Shown here piece by piece: positions 51,068 to 61,100 of a stretch of DNA of 64,000 nt. The translations under genes and the position numbers were made by a program. The notes beneath the pieces were generated by a model, which was not told where the DNA came from, ran no database searches, and worked only from the letters and a program-made list of their open reading frames with translations. Source of the stretch: Dyella jiangningensis (GTDB taxonomy: Bacteria > Pseudomonadota > Gammaproteobacteria > Xanthomonadales > Rhodanobacteraceae). The stretch is from the NCBI GenBank assembly GCA_000632805.1, contig CP007444.1, forward strand, positions 2,046,001 to 2,110,000. The letters are read 5' to 3'. Each line of letters starts with the position of its first letter. Position 1 is the stretch's first letter.

Positions 51068-51844
51068 ATGAAAATCGTTGTCATCGGTGGTACCGGACTC
51101 ATCGGCAGCAAAGTCGTCGAACGCCTGCGCAGGCAAGGGCACGACGTGCTTGCCGCGGCGCCGTCATCGGGCGTGAATGCCCTCACCGGCGAAGGGCTCG
51201 ACGAGGCGATGCGCGGCGCGGACATCGTGGTGGACGTGGCCAACTCCCCATCGTTCGAAGACCGGGCCGTCATGGATTTTTTCGAAACATCGGGACACAA
51301 CCTGGCAATGGCCGAAAAAAAGGCCGGCGTGAAGCACCATGTGGCCCTCTCCGTCGTGGGCACGGGGCGCGACGCCTTCGCGGCGAGCGGTTACATCCGC
51401 GCCAAGATGGTCCAGGAAGAGTTGATACGTGCCACCGGCATTCCCTACACCATTGTCCACTCCACCCAATTCTTCGAGTTTCTCAATGGCATTGCCGGAG
51501 ATGGTGGGCAGGCGCAGGACATCCCTATTTCCACGGGCCTGATGCAGCCCATCGCCGCGGAGGACGTTGCGGACGCCGTCGCTGATTACACGCTGGGCGC
51601 ACCAGTGAATGGCGTTGTGGAAATCGCCGGGCCCGAGTCGGCCCCCATGGCGGAGTGGGTTCGTCGTTTCCTCGCCGCGACCGGCGATGCGCGCAAGGTC
51701 GTCGCGGATCCGAAGGCGCCCTACTTCGGCGCCGTGCTGGAGCCCGACACGCTGTTGCCAGGCCAGGGGGCGCGACTGGGCAAGCTGGATTTCAAGGCAT
51801 GGTTCGACCGCTCGACATTCGCCACCAAAGGAGCGACGAACTGA
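51068..51844 (+). CDS. NmrA-like NAD(P)-binding protein
   Basis: 258 aa from the ATG at 51068 with GGAGA 6 nt upstream; the longer frame from 51008 is not used. Rossmann motif VVIGGTGLIGSKVVERLR at residues 4-21, then LTGEGLDEAMRGADIVVDVANS and the HHVALSVVG segment. An atypical SDR (extended/NmrA-like). Substrate unknown. It is a second gene of this type, about 4.7 kb from the one at 46400, and they share only family-level similarity. Confidence 0.92.
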   Translation: MKIVVIGGTGLIGSKVVERLRRQGHDVLAAAPSSGVNALTGEGLDEAMRGADIVVDVANSPSFEDRAVMDFFETSGHNLAMAEKKAGVKHHVALSVVGTGRDAFAASGYIRAKMVQEELIRATGIPYTIVHSTQFFEFLNGIAGDGGQAQDIPISTGLMQPIAAEDVADAVADYTLGAPVNGVVEIAGPESAPMAEWVRRFLAATGDARKVVADPKAPYFGAVLEPDTLLPGQGARLGKLDFKAWFDRSTFATKGATN

Positions 51845-52038
51845 AGCTCTGGACATCGCCGAAATTGCTTTAGCGTCATTCGCGTGTGCCTCGCCGAGCT
51901 CACTTGCACCGAGGCATCGATGGTGCGTCCACATCGCGGGCCCACTGTCGTGTCGAACGCTGTGCTCTCTCTTCTTTGCGTGACCTGAACCGGTCACGCC
52001 ATTGCCCGCGCGTGCCCGGCGACCTCCGGTCGGGCTTG

Positions 52039-52062
52039 CTTGTCGTCGACGATGACGACAAG
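52039..52062. promoter_or_regulatory. 9-bp perfect hairpin upstream of a LysR gene
   Basis: CTTGTCGTC (52039-52047) and GACGACAAG (52054-52062), 6-nt loop, 35 nt before the ATG at 52097. It could be an operator or an mRNA hairpin. Evidence is only the symmetry. Confidence 0.3.
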
Positions 52063-52096
52063 GCACGCCGGGCCGGTATCACCAGGTGTAATCCGT

Positions 52097-53089
52097 ATGT
52101 TTCCCACCTCTCATGACAAGCCGCCAAGCATCGCCGCGGATTACCTGGCGTCCAGCTTTACGGCCAGTTATGCCGGTGTCGTCGCCTTCATCGCCGTGGC
52201 AGCCGAAGGAAGTTTTGCGCGAGCCGCCGATCGGCTGGGTGTCGGCCGGTCCGCGATCAGTCGCAGCATCCAAAAACTGGAGGCGCAGCTCAACGCCAGG
52301 CTTTTCCTGCGCACGACGCGCAGCACGACGCTCACCAGGGAAGGCGAACTGTTTTACGAAAACTGCCATCCGGGCGTCCAGCGCATCGTCCAGGCGTTGG
52401 AGGACATGCGCGACCTGCGGTCCGGACCACCCCGCGGGCACCTTCGCATCAGCGCGTCAATGGGCTTCGGTCGCGGCGTCGTCGCGCCGCTGCTGGCCGA
52501 TTTTCGAGCGCGATACCCGGGGATATCCCTGGACCTGCTGCTGGACGATCGTCCGGCGGATTTCATGCGGGATCGCGTGGATGTCGCGATCAGGGACGGA
52601 CGCCTCGAAGACAGCCAGATCGTGGCAAGGCGCCTGCTTCCCATGCCGATGCTCGTCTGTGCATCGCCCGCCTATGTGCGCAGATACGGCAAGCCTCAAG
52701 GCGTGGAAGACCTTTCGACGCATGCCTGCATCAGTTTCCGCAGCGCCTCAGGACGCATTGTCCCCTGGGAGTTCAAGGTCGATAGCCAGAACCGCAGGGT
52801 TTCTCCGCCTTCGGCATGCACGTTCAATGATACCGGGCTCGTACTCCAGAGCGTGCTGGATGGATTCGGCATTGCGCAACTTGCCGGCCATCAGGTTACC
52901 GGGCATCTGCGCGATGGACGACTGGTGACTTGCCTTGAGCCTTACGCGCCGGACGATCGCGGGCATTACCTGTGCTACCTGAGCAGGCGACATTTGCCGG
53001 CACGCATCCGAGTATTCGTCGACTATCTCACCGATGCGGTACGTGCGCTGGACTTAGGGCATGTACTGGGCATGTCCGTGCCGGCGTAG
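52097..53089 (+). CDS. LysR family transcriptional regulator
   Basis: 330 aa from the ATG at 52097; the frame reaches back to 52040. It has a longer N-terminus (about 20 residues) before the HTH: FIAVAAEGSFARAADRLGVGRSAISRSIQKLEAQLNARLFLRTTRS, by halves. The effector domain is of the CrgA type (PRGHLRISASMGFGRGVVAPLLADF). The C-terminus HYLCYLSRRHLPARIRVFVDYL is typical. No divergent partner; the NmrA-like gene at 51068 upstream is the likely target. Confidence 0.93.
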   Translation: MFPTSHDKPPSIAADYLASSFTASYAGVVAFIAVAAEGSFARAADRLGVGRSAISRSIQKLEAQLNARLFLRTTRSTTLTREGELFYENCHPGVQRIVQALEDMRDLRSGPPRGHLRISASMGFGRGVVAPLLADFRARYPGISLDLLLDDRPADFMRDRVDVAIRDGRLEDSQIVARRLLPMPMLVCASPAYVRRYGKPQGVEDLSTHACISFRSASGRIVPWEFKVDSQNRRVSPPSACTFNDTGLVLQSVLDGFGIAQLAGHQVTGHLRDGRLVTCLEPYAPDDRGHYLCYLSRRHLPARIRVFVDYLTDAVRALDLGHVLGMSVPA

Positions 53090-53242
53090 GCTGCATGGAA
53101 GTCGATGCGCTCTGGGCCGAACAACAAGCGCATCGCGCCTTCCAATGCAGATGCGGTCAAGGCGGCACGTGGCTGGGTGGCGCGATACTCGCATGCGATG
53201 CCATCCCGGCCGCAACCCATCGCCAGGCCGCAAAGCCGACGC

Positions 53243-53977
53243 TTACGCTTCGTTCGTCCCCTGGGCGCTTGCGAGTTCCCGCCATTTCGCGACATTGACG
53301 CCCTTGATAAGCAGCCACAGGCAATACGACGTTTCCCCAATGAGCGCGGGAAGCAGGATGGCGGGCGTGATCTGGTCAGCGAAGGTCGGCGCCAGCAACG
53401 CCGAGAAACAGGCGATCAGATAGCTCACGCCGGCAAGCTGCATCAGGAAGCCGATGAGCTTGGGCAGGAAACCGGATCGAATGGTCAGGTAGCCATCGAC
53501 CAGACACCCGACGCCAAAAAAGATCAGCGCGATATTGAACGCGATGTCATGCAGGACCAGCAAATGGTGCGCCAGGGCCTGCGCCTGTACGGTTTCGAGC
53601 GCTCCTGGATGGTTGGCGCTCGCCAGGATGGGCATGACCGCCAGGAGAAACAGTTTGCTGACCGCCTCGACAGAAAGGGATACCAGCATGAAGAACACGG
53701 AAAGGAGGACGAGCTGCCGGTTCACCGGCCTGAGCAGCAGATAGAAGATCCAGGTCTGGGCCACGGCAAAAATCGGCACGAGAAGGTTGCCGGCAACGCC
53801 GAGGTTCCAAAGTCCCGGTGAAGCCATGATGTTGTGGGCCGTTGCTGCGGCATCACCAGCCACCACCAGGCTATTCATCACGAAGCCTTCGGCGAAACCG
53901 CCAAACAGGATGATGAGCAGGTACAGCAGCCCGCCGGCTCGTGCATACATCTGTGGCGAGGTCTCAATTGTTTTCAT
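53243..53977 (-). CDS. DUF4386 family membrane protein
   Basis: 244 aa from the ATG at 53977; AAGGAAG lies upstream. Six or seven TM helices: GGLLYLLIILFGGFAEGFV, NLLVPIFAVAQTWIFYLLL, LLSVFFMLVSLSVEAVSKLF, LHDIAFNIALIFFGVGCLVDG and more. It matches DUF4386, a family of unknown function. It converges with the LysR gene at 52097. Confidence 0.87.
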   Translation of the reverse strand: MKTIETSPQMYARAGGLLYLLIILFGGFAEGFVMNSLVVAGDAAATAHNIMASPGLWNLGVAGNLLVPIFAVAQTWIFYLLLRPVNRQLVLLSVFFMLVSLSVEAVSKLFLLAVMPILASANHPGALETVQAQALAHHLLVLHDIAFNIALIFFGVGCLVDGYLTIRSGFLPKLIGFLMQLAGVSYLIACFSALLAPTFADQITPAILLPALIGETSYCLWLLIKGVNVAKWRELASAQGTNEA

Positions 53978-54206
53978 CGCACTACTTCCTTGATTGGCAA
54001 ATCTGATAACTCCACGCGCAGCGGTGCGCCGACCTTCCGGATGCGAGGCGCACGCCGGGACGGAGTCGGCAAGGCCAGTTGCTGTGCATTGCAAGACAAC
54101 GGCCCAGTCTTCCAGCTGCAACTCCCGATGGTTCACCGCCCCTCGATCACATCTTGCCCGGGACCTGTCGTCGCGCCCGGACCGCCCTGCCGAAAACGCC
54201 GCCGCG

Positions 54207-55109
54207 TTATGCCGCATCAGACAGCATGGCCTGGGCCCTCTGGCGCATGACATCGAGGAAGCGCGACTGCACGCCATTGAGGGGGCTGTCAGGCCGGTAG
54301 ACCGCATACAGCACGACGTCCATTTCGAGTTTCAGCGGGCGTGTCTGCACCGGTTCCCTGCTGCATTGCGCGGTGAAAGGATCGACCAGGGCCAACCCGC
54401 CGCCACGGGCCACCAGCGAGCAGGCCAGTTGATAGGTCTGCACCCACACCCGCGTCTGCGGCGCGGGATCGACCTTGGCGAGATGGTTCTGCAGCATGGC
54501 GCCTAGCGCATCCTGCACGGTGATGCCGATCATCGGCTGCCCGGCCAGCGCCTTGATCGGCAAGGGCCGGTCGAGTTCACGGGCCGGCCACCAGCCGGGT
54601 GGCGCAATCACCTTGATATTCCCCCGACACAGCGGCTCTTGCACCAGTCCGTGGTGGTTGATGTCCTGCAGGGTGAGGCCGATGTCGGCTTCGCGGAGCA
54701 TCAGCGATTCGCACATGACGGCGGAGTGCTGGGTGAACAGCTCGACGATGGTTTCGGGATAGACCTCGCCCAGGCGGGCAATGGCGTCGGGCACGAGCAC
54801 CTGGGCCAGCGCGGGCGTGCAGGTGACGCGCAAGGGATGGCTCTCGGGCCGGGTGATGTTCAGCGCCAGGCGGCGCAGGTCGTACAGGTCACGCATGAGC
54901 TTGTCGATCTGGTGACGCATCAGCAGCGCCTGGGGCGTCGGCTGCAGCCGGCCGCGTACACGACTGAAAAGAGGGAAGCCGAGATGGTTTTCGGCCTGCT
55001 GCAATGCCTTGCTGGCAGCCGGTTGCGACACATTGAGAAGGCTGGCAGCGCCGGTGAGGCTACCGGTGCTCAGGACAGCATGAAACAGCTCGATGTAACG
55101 CAGACGCAT
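54207..55109 (-). CDS. LysR family transcriptional regulator (likely DgcR-type)
   Basis: 300 aa, MRLRYIELFHAVLSTGSLTGAASLLNVSQPAASKALQQAENHLGFPLFSR, by halves, is the HTH. LysR regulators that sit divergent to dgcN/dgcA genes are known to respond to D-glutamate in some marine bacteria. Here the protein is divergent from a DgcN-like gene, with about 263 bp between. The dyad at 55227-55241 lies in that gap. Its own effector is not proven. Confidence 0.92.
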   Translation of the reverse strand: MRLRYIELFHAVLSTGSLTGAASLLNVSQPAASKALQQAENHLGFPLFSRVRGRLQPTPQALLMRHQIDKLMRDLYDLRRLALNITRPESHPLRVTCTPALAQVLVPDAIARLGEVYPETIVELFTQHSAVMCESLMLREADIGLTLQDINHHGLVQEPLCRGNIKVIAPPGWWPARELDRPLPIKALAGQPMIGITVQDALGAMLQNHLAKVDPAPQTRVWVQTYQLACSLVARGGGLALVDPFTAQCSREPVQTRPLKLEMDVVLYAVYRPDSPLNGVQSRFLDVMRQRAQAMLSDAA

Positions 55110-55226
55110 AGCCCGCTCCCCATCTCGTCCAACGCGGCAGTCGCCCCGCTTTCAGTGCAGCACATTACCGAGGGGCGAACAAATCCGGCGGTGCCAAAAG
55201 GCATGCACATCCACGTGCCCGCATCC

Positions 55227-55241
55227 ACAACCGGTGGTTAT
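55227..55241. promoter_or_regulatory. LysR-type dyad in the LysR/dgcN gap
   Basis: ACAACCGGTGGTTAT, with the inner dyad AACC-GGT-GGTT. A similar 15-mer, ATAACCGACAGTTAT, lies at 57805-57819 before the Oar-like receptor gene (11 of 15 identical). Such sites fit the T-N11-A pattern. Confidence 0.4.
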
Positions 55242-55372
55242 GCCTCGTATGCATCTTTTCATTGGTTGCCCGTACGCACGCCTCACTATGCTCGCCCCCG
55301 ACAGCGCGGATGACTCGCGCACGGGACTTTTCACGACGCATGGAACGATCTGCCCGCAAGAAGGAGCTGCCG

Positions 55373-56410
55373 ATGTCCGCCCTAGGCGAAGACGCCGCCC
55401 CGTGGGGACCGCCGTACCTGTTGTACCTGGGCAGCGCCACCGACGATCTGTCGATCAAGACGGCGCGAGGTCTGGCCTACTGGCGGCCGCAGTGGTGCCT
55501 TGGCCAGTACCGAAGCGCGGATTGCGCCGTGACGCTGGGGTTGCCCGACATCGATCTGGCTCAAGGTCGCGCGTACGGCGCCCGTACGATGGTGATCGGC
55601 GTGGCGAACGCCGGTGGCGTCATGAGCGCCGAGATGGTGACCGATGTCATCGCTGCGCTGGAGGCTGGGCTTCACGTGGTGTCCGGCCTGCACCACAAGC
55701 TGAGCGAGCACCCCGACATTGTCGCCGCCGCGCGCAGCCGTGGTTGTACGTTGTTCGACGCTCGCCTGCCCAGGCCCGGCACGCCGGTAGGCACGGGCAA
55801 ACCGCGCGCAGGGCGGCGGTTGCTGACGGTGGGCACCGATTGTTCGGTGGGCAAGATGTATACCGCGCTCGCTCTGGAGCGCTCGTTGCGCGAGCGCGGG
55901 CATCCTGCGGATTTCCGTGCCACGGGACAGACCGGCATCCTCGTGGCGGGCGCGGGCATACCGATCGATGCGGTAGTGGCGGACTTCATCTCCGGCGCGG
56001 CCGAGTCGATTTCGCCCGACCGAACCGATGCCGGATGGGATCTCATCGAAGGCCAGGGCTCGTTGTTCCATCCATCCTTTGCGGGCGTGTCGCTTGGCCT
56101 GCTGCATGGCTCGCAACCCGATGCGCTGGTTTTGTGCCATGAGCCCACGCGGCGCCACATGCGCGGGCTCGTCGATTATCCGATTCCCGACCTCATGACA
56201 TGCATGGAGGCCAATCTTGCGGCCGCGCGGCTCACCAACCCGGCGGTGAAGCCCGTAGGCGTGGCACTCAACACGTCCCATCTATCGGAGCACGAGGCAC
56301 GTGGCGCCTGCGATCGTGTTGGCGCCCTGTTCGGCCTGCCCTGCCAGGATCCGGTATCCATGGGCGTCGAAGCCATCGTCGACCATCTCCTCGCCAGCTT
56401 CGCGAACTGA
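55373..56410 (+). CDS. dgcN: DUF1611 protein, DgcN-like (D-glutamate N-acetyltransferase family)
   Basis: 345 aa from the ATG at 55373 with AAGGAG upstream; the long open frame from 55262 is not used. PPYLLYLGSATDDLSIKTARGLAYWRPQ is the family start. A P-loop-like VGTDCSVGKMYTALALERSL is in the middle and AGAGIPIDAVVADFISGAAE follows. DgcN transfers an acetyl group to D-glutamate in the pathway with DgcA, which then makes N-acetyl-L-glutamate. The glutamate transporter gltS follows directly and a LysR is divergent, which supports this reading. No dgcA is in this window, so the assignment is by context and family. Confidence 0.8.
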   Translation: MSALGEDAAPWGPPYLLYLGSATDDLSIKTARGLAYWRPQWCLGQYRSADCAVTLGLPDIDLAQGRAYGARTMVIGVANAGGVMSAEMVTDVIAALEAGLHVVSGLHHKLSEHPDIVAAARSRGCTLFDARLPRPGTPVGTGKPRAGRRLLTVGTDCSVGKMYTALALERSLRERGHPADFRATGQTGILVAGAGIPIDAVVADFISGAAESISPDRTDAGWDLIEGQGSLFHPSFAGVSLGLLHGSQPDALVLCHEPTRRHMRGLVDYPIPDLMTCMEANLAAARLTNPAVKPVGVALNTSHLSEHEARGACDRVGALFGLPCQDPVSMGVEAIVDHLLASFAN

Positions 56411-56444
56411 GCATATAGACTCACCCTCGCTGTCGACCTGGGTA

Positions 56445-57656
56445 ATGCGCGTGCTGACACTCGATTCGATACAGACCCTGGCCTGCGGTGGCCTGCTGCT
56501 GCTCGCCGGCTACGCCATACGGCGACGGGTGCCGTTGCTCGCCCGCTTCAGCATCCCGGCGCCCGTGATCGGCGGACTGCTGGTCGCGCTGCTGATGCTG
56601 GTGTGCCGCCACTGGAACATCACGCCGATACGATTCGATACCGGCTTTGAACAGCCGCTGATGATTGCCTTCTTCACCGGCATCGGATTCAACGCAAGCA
56701 CCACGCTGCTGAAGATCGGCGGCAGACAGATCCTGCTGTTCCTTGGCCTGGCGAGCGGGCTGGCCATCGTGCAGAACCTGCTCGGCGTAGGACTGGCCAA
56801 GGCGTTTGGCCTTCCGCCGCTGTTTGGCGTGGTGACCGGCTCGGCGACGCTGGCAGGCGGCCCTGCCACCGGCCTGGCGTTTGCGCCGCTGTTTGCCAGC
56901 GCGGGCGTGCAAGGCGCCAAGAGCGTCGCCCTGGCTAATGCCATGGCAGGCATCGTATGCGGATCCATCCTTGGCGCGCCGCTCGCGGCTTTCCTCATCG
57001 AGCGGCTCGGGCTGTATCCCGCGGGAGCCGCACGCGCGGAGGCCGAGTCAAAGGCTGCGTCGGTTGCGCCGCCGACGAAGCGCCGCCTGGTCGAACCGGC
57101 CCATGCCGGGCTCAAGAGCCTCGTACTCATGCTGATCGCCATGGGCATCGGCGCATGGATCAGCACGGGGCTCGGTCTGCTGGGCCTCACCCTGCCCGCT
57201 TACATCGGCGCGATGCTGGCAGGCGCGGTGATCCGCAACATCGATGACCATCTCGGCTGGTTTGGCCTTTCGACGTGCAGCATGGAGATGATTGGCAACA
57301 TCAGCCTGTCGCTGTTCCTCGTCATGGCGCTGATGGACCTGCACCTGTGGGACCTGTCGGGCATGGCCACGCCCTTGCTGGTCAACCTGGCGCTGCAGAC
57401 CGTGCTGGTGCTGGCCTTGTGCTGCTGGCCGCTGCTTCAGCTGATGGGCCGTGACTACGACGCAGCCGTCATGGCCAGCGGCTTCACCGGCTTCATGCTC
57501 GGCACCACGGCCAATGCGATGGCTTGCATGAGTTCGCTCACCGAGCGCTTCGGCCCTGCGCCTCGCGCGTTTCTCGTGGCACCCGTGGTGGGCGCGTTCC
57601 TTATCGATTTCACCAATGCCGTGATCATCACGGTGTTCGTCAACGTCTGGAAATAG
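56445..57656 (+). CDS. gltS: Sodium/glutamate symporter
   Basis: 403 aa from the ATG at 56445 (the open frame from 56301 overlaps the previous gene). Ten or more TM helices in the GltS pattern: IPAPVIGGLLVALLMLVCRHW, FFTGIGFNASTTLLKIGGRQ, GSATLAGGPATGLAFAPLF, and FTGFMLGTTANAMACMSSL near the end. It takes up glutamate (L or D) with sodium. It follows the dgcN-like gene by 34 nt, so they form an operon. Confidence 0.92.
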   Translation: MRVLTLDSIQTLACGGLLLLAGYAIRRRVPLLARFSIPAPVIGGLLVALLMLVCRHWNITPIRFDTGFEQPLMIAFFTGIGFNASTTLLKIGGRQILLFLGLASGLAIVQNLLGVGLAKAFGLPPLFGVVTGSATLAGGPATGLAFAPLFASAGVQGAKSVALANAMAGIVCGSILGAPLAAFLIERLGLYPAGAARAEAESKAASVAPPTKRRLVEPAHAGLKSLVLMLIAMGIGAWISTGLGLLGLTLPAYIGAMLAGAVIRNIDDHLGWFGLSTCSMEMIGNISLSLFLVMALMDLHLWDLSGMATPLLVNLALQTVLVLALCCWPLLQLMGRDYDAAVMASGFTGFMLGTTANAMACMSSLTERFGPAPRAFLVAPVVGAFLIDFTNAVIITVFVNVWK

Positions 57657-58135
57657 CCAGAAGTCGACAAGGCATTCTCCGCCGAACGCCGCGCACTGAC
57701 TTGCACAGTGGCGGCCATCTCAGCTTGCACACCGGTGTGAGCGCACGCCTTCTGTCGGTGAAGACGCAACGAGCTTCATTGCCGATCCTTCGCGCGACGC
57801 CTCCATAACCGACAGTTATGGTGAGCCGATGTTTTTTCATTGGCGGCTCGCGCCCGCCGAAGACTACGCTCGCTCACGCACTTGTGGGCTGGTTGGGGAG
57901 AGCCGCTCGCAGCGCTTGCCAACACACACGGAATGGGTCATGGGGCCGATTCCCGTCGCGATGTCGTGCCGCGCTGCCGCCTGTTGCCCGGTCATGCCTG
58001 AGTTTCGTCTGCCGAGCCGCTGGGCTTTGCATGACCTGTGATTGCCGCGGAGCTTCATGCGTTCCATGTCGAATGCATCGCTTGCGGAACGAAAGCGCAG
58101 TACGGGCGTTTCAACAGAGTGGAGTGCACATCGTC
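57657..58135. other. Intergenic region before the Oar-like receptor, with dyads
   Basis: 479 bp. Two features: a palindrome CACACCGGTGTG (57728-57739) and the dyad CCATAAC-N5-GTTATGG (57803-57821). The second resembles the LysR dyad before dgcN. A frame open from 57818 runs into the receptor but has no ribosome site, so I do not count it as coding. Confidence 0.5.
57803..57821. promoter_or_regulatory. LysR-type dyad before the Oar-like receptor
   Basis: CCATAAC-CGACA-GTTATGG, 7-bp perfect arms, containing T-N11-A (TAAC-N5-GTTA). It is 11/15 identical to the dyad in the LysR/dgcN gap and about 315 bp before the receptor start. It suggests joint control. Confidence 0.4.
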
Positions 58136-61100
58136 ATGAAGGGCAATTCTTTGCGCGCGCTGCATCCCCTGCATGTCCTCAAGGGCAAGGCACTGCCGCT
58201 TGCCATCGGCTCGATCCTGTTTGGTTTCACCGGCAGTGTCTGGGCGCAGGCGACCAGCGGCACGATCTACGGCACGGTACCCGCCGTCGCCGGCGAAGCC
58301 GTCCAGATCACCGGTGGCTCGGGCTTCAATCGCACGATCGATGTCGGAACGTCTGGCAAATACTCGGTCACGTTGCCGGTAGGCACGTACACGGTGTCAC
58401 TGCTGCAGGATGGCAAGGTCGTCGATACGCGCAGCGGCGTGAGCCCGGCGGCGGCGGGCGCGGTAGCCGTGGATTTCATCGCGCCGACCGCGACAACGGG
58501 TGCCAGGACGCTCGGCACGATCAATGTCACCGGCAATTCGCTGCCTCCCATCGACGTGAGCACCACCAACCAGGTAACCACGATCACCGCGAAGCAGTTG
58601 CAGCAGCTGCCCATACAGCGCACCGCCGAAGACATCGCCCTGTTGGCGCCGGGCGTCAACCTGGGCTCGCCCGAGATCGGCTCGGGCCCCCTGGGTACGC
58701 CGAACCTCGTGTTCGGCGGTGCCTCGACAGCGGAAAATGCGTACTACCTCGATGGCATGAACACCACCGAGCTGCTCAACAACCAGGGCGGCATCTCCCT
58801 GCCCTACGGCGCCATCGAGCAGCAGCAGACCTTCATCAGCGGCTACGACGCCCGCTACGGCCGCTCCATCGGCGGCGTGATCAACCAGATCGGCAAGAGC
58901 GGCGACAACGATTGGCACTTCGGTGCGCGCGCACTGTGGCAACCGGGCAGCCTGCGTACCGATCCAGACAACTATTACTACGCGAACAAGCTGGTCACCA
59001 GCCAAGGCAATCGCCCCGGCGACCTGGCCGTCTATCGCAACAACAACGACAGCAGCGAGAGGATCTACGACGCCTACGTCAGCGGCCCGCTCATCAAGGA
59101 CAAGCTGTTCTTCTACATCGGTCTCGAGCAGGACGACTCGAACTACCGCACCACGTCGGAGTTCAGCAGCACCGCGACCACCGAAACGTGGAAGGTGCAC
59201 GACCCGAAGTTCTATACCAAGTTCAACTGGAACATCAACGACAGCAACGTCCTCAGCGCGAGCTACCTGCAGAACTCGCACAAGACCTATGGCACCATCT
59301 ACGACTTCGACTACGACACCCTCAAGCAGGGTGACTTCAACAGTCTCGACCAGCTCAAGCGCACCACGTTCAAGGTTTGGGTGGCCAACTACACCTCCTA
59401 CCTCACCGACAACCTGACGCTCAACGCCATGGTGGGCAAGATGCATGGCTCGTACTACACGAGCCAGCCCGGTTATGAAGGGTTCGATCCGTTGCTGCCG
59501 CATATCGCCAGCAGTTCCGTGCAGGACCCGGCGTTCGCGCCGCCCGGTGGCATTTCCAATTCGCAGATCAACTCCACGATCACCGATCCCAACCACAAGG
59601 AATCGGTGACGAACTACCGCCTCGACCTCGACTACAAGCTGGGCGACCATGACTTCCAGGTCGGTATCGACAACATCAACTCGACCGACTTGAACGACGG
59701 CTCGGTGAACCCGGGCCCGGGATACCAGTGGATCTACGGGCAGAGCGACCCCGGCTCGCCGGTGTTCGGCGTAGACCCCAACGTGCCGCCGTACGTTGCG
59801 CCGTCGACCCAGTGCCATCCCGACTCCACGGGAACAGTCCGCTGCTATTACGTGCAACAGCACACCGACATCAGCGTGGCGTCCGTGCGGGTCACGCAGC
59901 GCGCGCAGTACGTGATGGACAACTGGCAGGTCACGCCCAACCTGCTGCTGAACCTGGGCGTGCGCAACGACCAGTTCACCAACTACGACGCCTCAGGCGT
60001 GCCGTATATCCGGCTGACCAAGCCGCAGTGGGCGCCGCGACTGGGTTTCAGCTGGGACGTGCATGGCGACTCCAGCCTGAAGGTGTTCGGCAATGCGGGC
60101 CGCTACTACCTTGCGCTGCCTGAGCAGGTCGCGCTGTCTATCGCCGCGCCGGTGACGAACGCTGGCGTGTACGGCACCTATACCGGCATCGATCCGACCA
60201 CAGGAGCGCCGATCGGATTCACGCCCCTGCCCCAGAACCCTTCCACGGGCGTGTCGATCGACAGCGAGTACGGTCAGGCGAAGGATCCACGCGTCTCCGC
60301 ATCGCGCAACATCAAGGCCGAATATTCGGACAACTACGTGCTGGGCATGCAGCAACAGTTCCAGATGCTCGGGACGCAGTGGGTGTTCGGTGCCACGGGC
60401 ACCTACCAGCGCATGAACCGCATCATCGACGACTTCGACGACATCCAGATCGAATGCGCGGCCGGTCGTGCGCAGGGCTATGCCTATATGACGCCCGACA
60501 CGTGCAGCCAGTGGGCACAAAGCCTGGTGCTGATCAATCCGGGCGAAACCAGCAACCTCTGGATGCAGTCACCGAACGGCGCACTCGTGCCGGTCACGCT
60601 CACGGCCAAGGACCAACGCTTTCCGAAGGGGCCCACGCGCCGCTACTACTCGCTCGATCTCTCGCTGGAGCACGCATGGGACGGCAAGTGGTTCGCCAAG
60701 TTCGATTACATGTTCTCCCGCACCTGGGGCAACGACGAAGGCCCGGTCAGCACGTATTCGCAGCAGGGCGGCTCGTACGAATCGCTCACCACCGGCTGGG
60801 ACTTCCCCGAGCGCATGGAGTATTCCTCCGGCGTGCTGCCCAACGACCGCAGGCACCAGTTCAAGATCTACGGCGCCTATCAGGTCGCCCCGGACTGGAC
60901 GGTGGGCGCCAACCTCTACATCGCCTCGGGCACGCCGGTGCTTTGCCGCGGCGGTTACGGCCCGAACCAGCTGGCGCTGCATGGCTCGCACACCTACTAC
61001 TGGTGCGGCGGCGAGCCCGTGCCACCTGGTTCGCTGGGGCGGCTGCCATGGACTCATCAGGTCAACCTCAACCTGGATTGGAAGCCGGGCTGGGCAGACC

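Noticed and set aside
50725-51363. 212-aa minus-strand frame in the AhpD/NmrA gap
   Set aside because: Ser/Arg-rich with no family motif; it overlaps a supported gene on the plus strand.
57818-58135. N-terminal extension of the Oar-like receptor
   Set aside because: The extension contains Cys/Arg-rich non-family sequence and ends at a normal signal peptide starting at 58136.
58397-59863. 488-aa minus-strand frame in the Oar-like receptor
   Set aside because: A Val/Arg-rich antisense shadow of a gene with strong family motifs on the plus strand.
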